Program-made: the position numbers and the translations under genes
Shown: one piece after another, positions 62,469 through 64,000 of the stretch
Layout of the letters: the number at the start of each line of letters is the position of its first letter
Position numbering within the stretch: the stretch's first letter is position 1
The notes under the pieces: generated by a model
Databases searched by the model: none
Told to the model about the DNA's origin: nothing
What the model saw: the letters and a program-made list of their open reading frames with translations, nothing else
Source of the DNA: Anthracocystis setariae
Lineage: Eukaryota > Basidiomycota > Ustilaginomycetes > Ustilaginales > Ustilaginaceae
Length of the DNA: 64,000 bases
Direction of reading: 5' to 3'
Assembly: GCA_928724745.1 (NCBI GenBank)
Contig: CAKMXJ010000012.1
Coordinates: 186,001 to 250,000, forward strand

Positions 62469-63256
62469 ACCCTTCCCGAAACCCCCGCAGAGAGAGAATG
62501 GAAAAAGTGTTGTTGCATCGCAGGAAAGACTCACACTACTACTACTTGTGAAAAACCAAAATGGTTGCAAAGTTTTTTTTTGACATTCAACGGCGACAAC
62601 CTTCTTGTTGTTGTTGTATTCACTTTTTTTTTTTTTTTTTTTTGTTGAGGAAGTCTGTTCGAGGCCATGAATAGCGGTGCAAGCAGACTGCCGGACTCTC
62701 ACGAGTGACAAAAATGGGCTTTGGCTTGAGTGCCTTAAACAAACAGTCCCCCCTTTGGCTTTAGCTGCTGCGACCTCAAGGACCGGCTGAAACTCGTGAA
62801 AAATCACTCTGACAGGAGCAAATGTGGAGACAATTACCTCCCACCCCGCCCGCCGTAACAAGGGGGGGGGGGGGTGGGATAAGTAAAGCGAGCGAGCTTT
62901 TTTTGGGGGCGAGTACAGCGATGGAGGAAGAGGAGGTAGGTTGTGAGGAAGTCTACATGGAGCGGAAAAGCACCTAATACGCTTACAGTCTCATGCAAGT
63001 CTATCGCACGGAGGCAATCCACAAACCGACTCCTCTTGCCTTTATTGTACGAAGAAGCCCAAGACTAGCGATACCAATGACAAGTGGGTAAGCCGCCTAA
63101 TTCGTTCAGATTCAACACTCCCGCTCACTTGCTCCAAAGAAAGAGTGTGAAATCGTTACACTGTAAAGGTGAGTTCAACGAGTGAATAATGCTGTATATG
63201 TGTGTGAGAGTTCAGCGATTGAACAAGGCTCTGTATATAGGTTAGAGAGAAAGAGT
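62469..63256. other. convergent intergenic region UTP14 / RhoGAP
   Basis: 788 bp between convergent stop codons, with T8 and T18 runs (62573-62642) and a G12 run near 62862. No gene is seen. Confidence 0.5.
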
Positions 63257-64000
63257 TCAGCGAGTAAGTAATTGAGGGATGGAGGAGACCGAATCGTTTC
63301 TACGTGTGCTGCTGGCGAAGAAGCGAGCGGAAGTATTGCTGGTAGGAGGCCTAGGGCGGTCAAGCGGCGATGCTGGAACCCCATTCCTCATAATTGTCGA
63401 AGAGGAGGAGGAGGAGGAGCGCGGTGGAGTTTGCGGACGTCGCAAGGTGGAATAGTACCGAGCAATTGGGGTGGAATCGTCCTTCGTCCTCCCCGCCTCC
63501 TCCTCTCTGGGCTTTGGACTGGTGAAATGACCTAACGACGTCGATGGCCTTTCATAAGGAGCGGCCACAGGGTCGACACCCATCATCATCGAACTGGCCC
63601 TCTTCCTAACCGTCCTCCCCCCCTTCTCTTCCTCGTCCTCCTCCTCCTCCTCCTCCGCAGACGAAAAGATCTCGCGCCTGCGTTCGATCAACACCTGCAA
63701 CACCGGCAAACTGATCGCCACACTGGGCGCCAACACCAACGCCAAATTCCTCACGGGCATCTTGGTCCTCCTTACCACCGCCTCATCCTCGACCAACCCA
63801 GCAAGATGGAAAACGATCTCGCGCAGTAGATACCATTCATACCTGCCAACCCGACCCACGATCTCCCTCAACCCCTTCGCATCCCCCGATGTGGCAATGG
63901 CGTCTTCCAACAACCCGGACACCCGATTCGAAATCAACGCATCCGGCAATGCCCGCAGGTACGCCTTGAACACACTGCACACCGAATGGATATCGAGCTC
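63257..64000 (-). CDS. RhoGAP-domain protein, 3' part (5' end outside window)
   Basis: The frame is open to the window edge; about 247 C-terminal residues are present. The visible start ELDIHSVCSVFKAYLRALPDALI is the RhoGAP helix with the LPxPL-like motif. WYLLREIVFHLAGLVEDEAVVRRTKMPVRNLALVLAPSVAI contains the conserved K-M-x3-NLA-x3-P block that contacts the GTPase. The arginine finger lies further upstream, out of the window. The tail is acidic (poly-E), then Ser/Pro/Arg-rich and disordered, ending SSIPQLLTR. It would stimulate GTP hydrolysis by a Rho-family GTPase; which one cannot be told. Confidence 0.85.
   Translation of the reverse strand, partial: ELDIHSVCSVFKAYLRALPDALISNRVSGLLEDAIATSGDAKGLREIVGRVGRYEWYLLREIVFHLAGLVEDEAVVRRTKMPVRNLALVLAPSVAISLPVLQVLIERRREIFSSAEEEEEEDEEEKGGRTVRKRASSMMMGVDPVAAPYERPSTSLGHFTSPKPREEEAGRTKDDSTPIARYYSTLRRPQTPPRSSSSSSSTIMRNGVPASPLDRPRPPTSNTSARFFASSTRRNDSVSSIPQLLTR

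Overview
The window looks like nuclear DNA of a basidiomycete, most likely a smut fungus (Ustilaginales or a close relative). This is inferred from compact, GC-rich, mostly intron-poor housekeeping genes with fungal-type proteins (SUP35/eRF3 with a Q/G-rich head, a DFD-type Fpk1/NRC-2 kinase, Rho-GDI, an OM14-like protein), short 80-110 bp GT-AG introns, and Copia and Ngaro-type retrotransposons. No species can be named from the sequence alone.

Layout. (1) 1-9.3 kb: gene-poor DNA carrying a complete, probably very young Copia retrotransposon on the minus strand (1015-9298; identical 715 bp LTRs, 5 bp target duplication, intact gag-pol, and an additional downstream ORF with a Zn2Cys6-like cysteine pattern). 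(2) 9.3-18.4 kb: a 171 bp tandem duplication, a small DUF1748 gene, an Fpk1/NRC-2-like AGC kinase, the TRAPP subunit Trs20 and a bZIP factor. (3) 18.4-23.3 kb: about 5 kb with no recognisable gene, holding clusters of CTGTAC/GTAC-type repeats. (4) 23.3-33.6 kb: SUP35, OST2/DAD1, Rho-GDI, and a 1516-codon ORF that joins three mitochondrial proteins (Fmp32/MCUR1-like, gamma-butyrobetaine dioxygenase-like, COX10), with presequence-like segments between them. (5) 33.6-39.8 kb: a second gene-free stretch with a degenerate minisatellite. (6) 39.8-42.5 kb: a seven-TM protein of unknown function. (7) 42.98-48.03 kb: a complete Ngaro-type tyrosine-recombinase retrotransposon with split direct repeats (A1-ORFs-B1A2-B2), lying just upstream of an AIF/FSP1-like oxidoreductase gene. 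(8) 48.3-64 kb: dense housekeeping genes: SRP receptor beta, proteasome alpha6 (PRE5), an OM14-like protein, SNU66/SART1, cystinosin, NIP7, UTP14 and the 3' end of a RhoGAP gene.

In the gene-dense parts neighbouring genes almost always alternate strand, giving divergent promoter pairs (SUP35/OST2, Rho-GDI/fusion gene, SRPR-beta/PRE5, OM14-like/SNU66, NIP7/UTP14) and tight convergent ends (SNU66 and cystinosin stop codons are 25 bp apart). NIP7 and UTP14, both ribosome-biogenesis factors, share one short divergent promoter region.

The most notable candidates are the triple mitochondrial fusion ORF with internal presequence-like segments, the extra ORF in the Copia element, the Copia start codon lying inside its own primer-binding site, and the intact split-direct-repeat Ngaro element.
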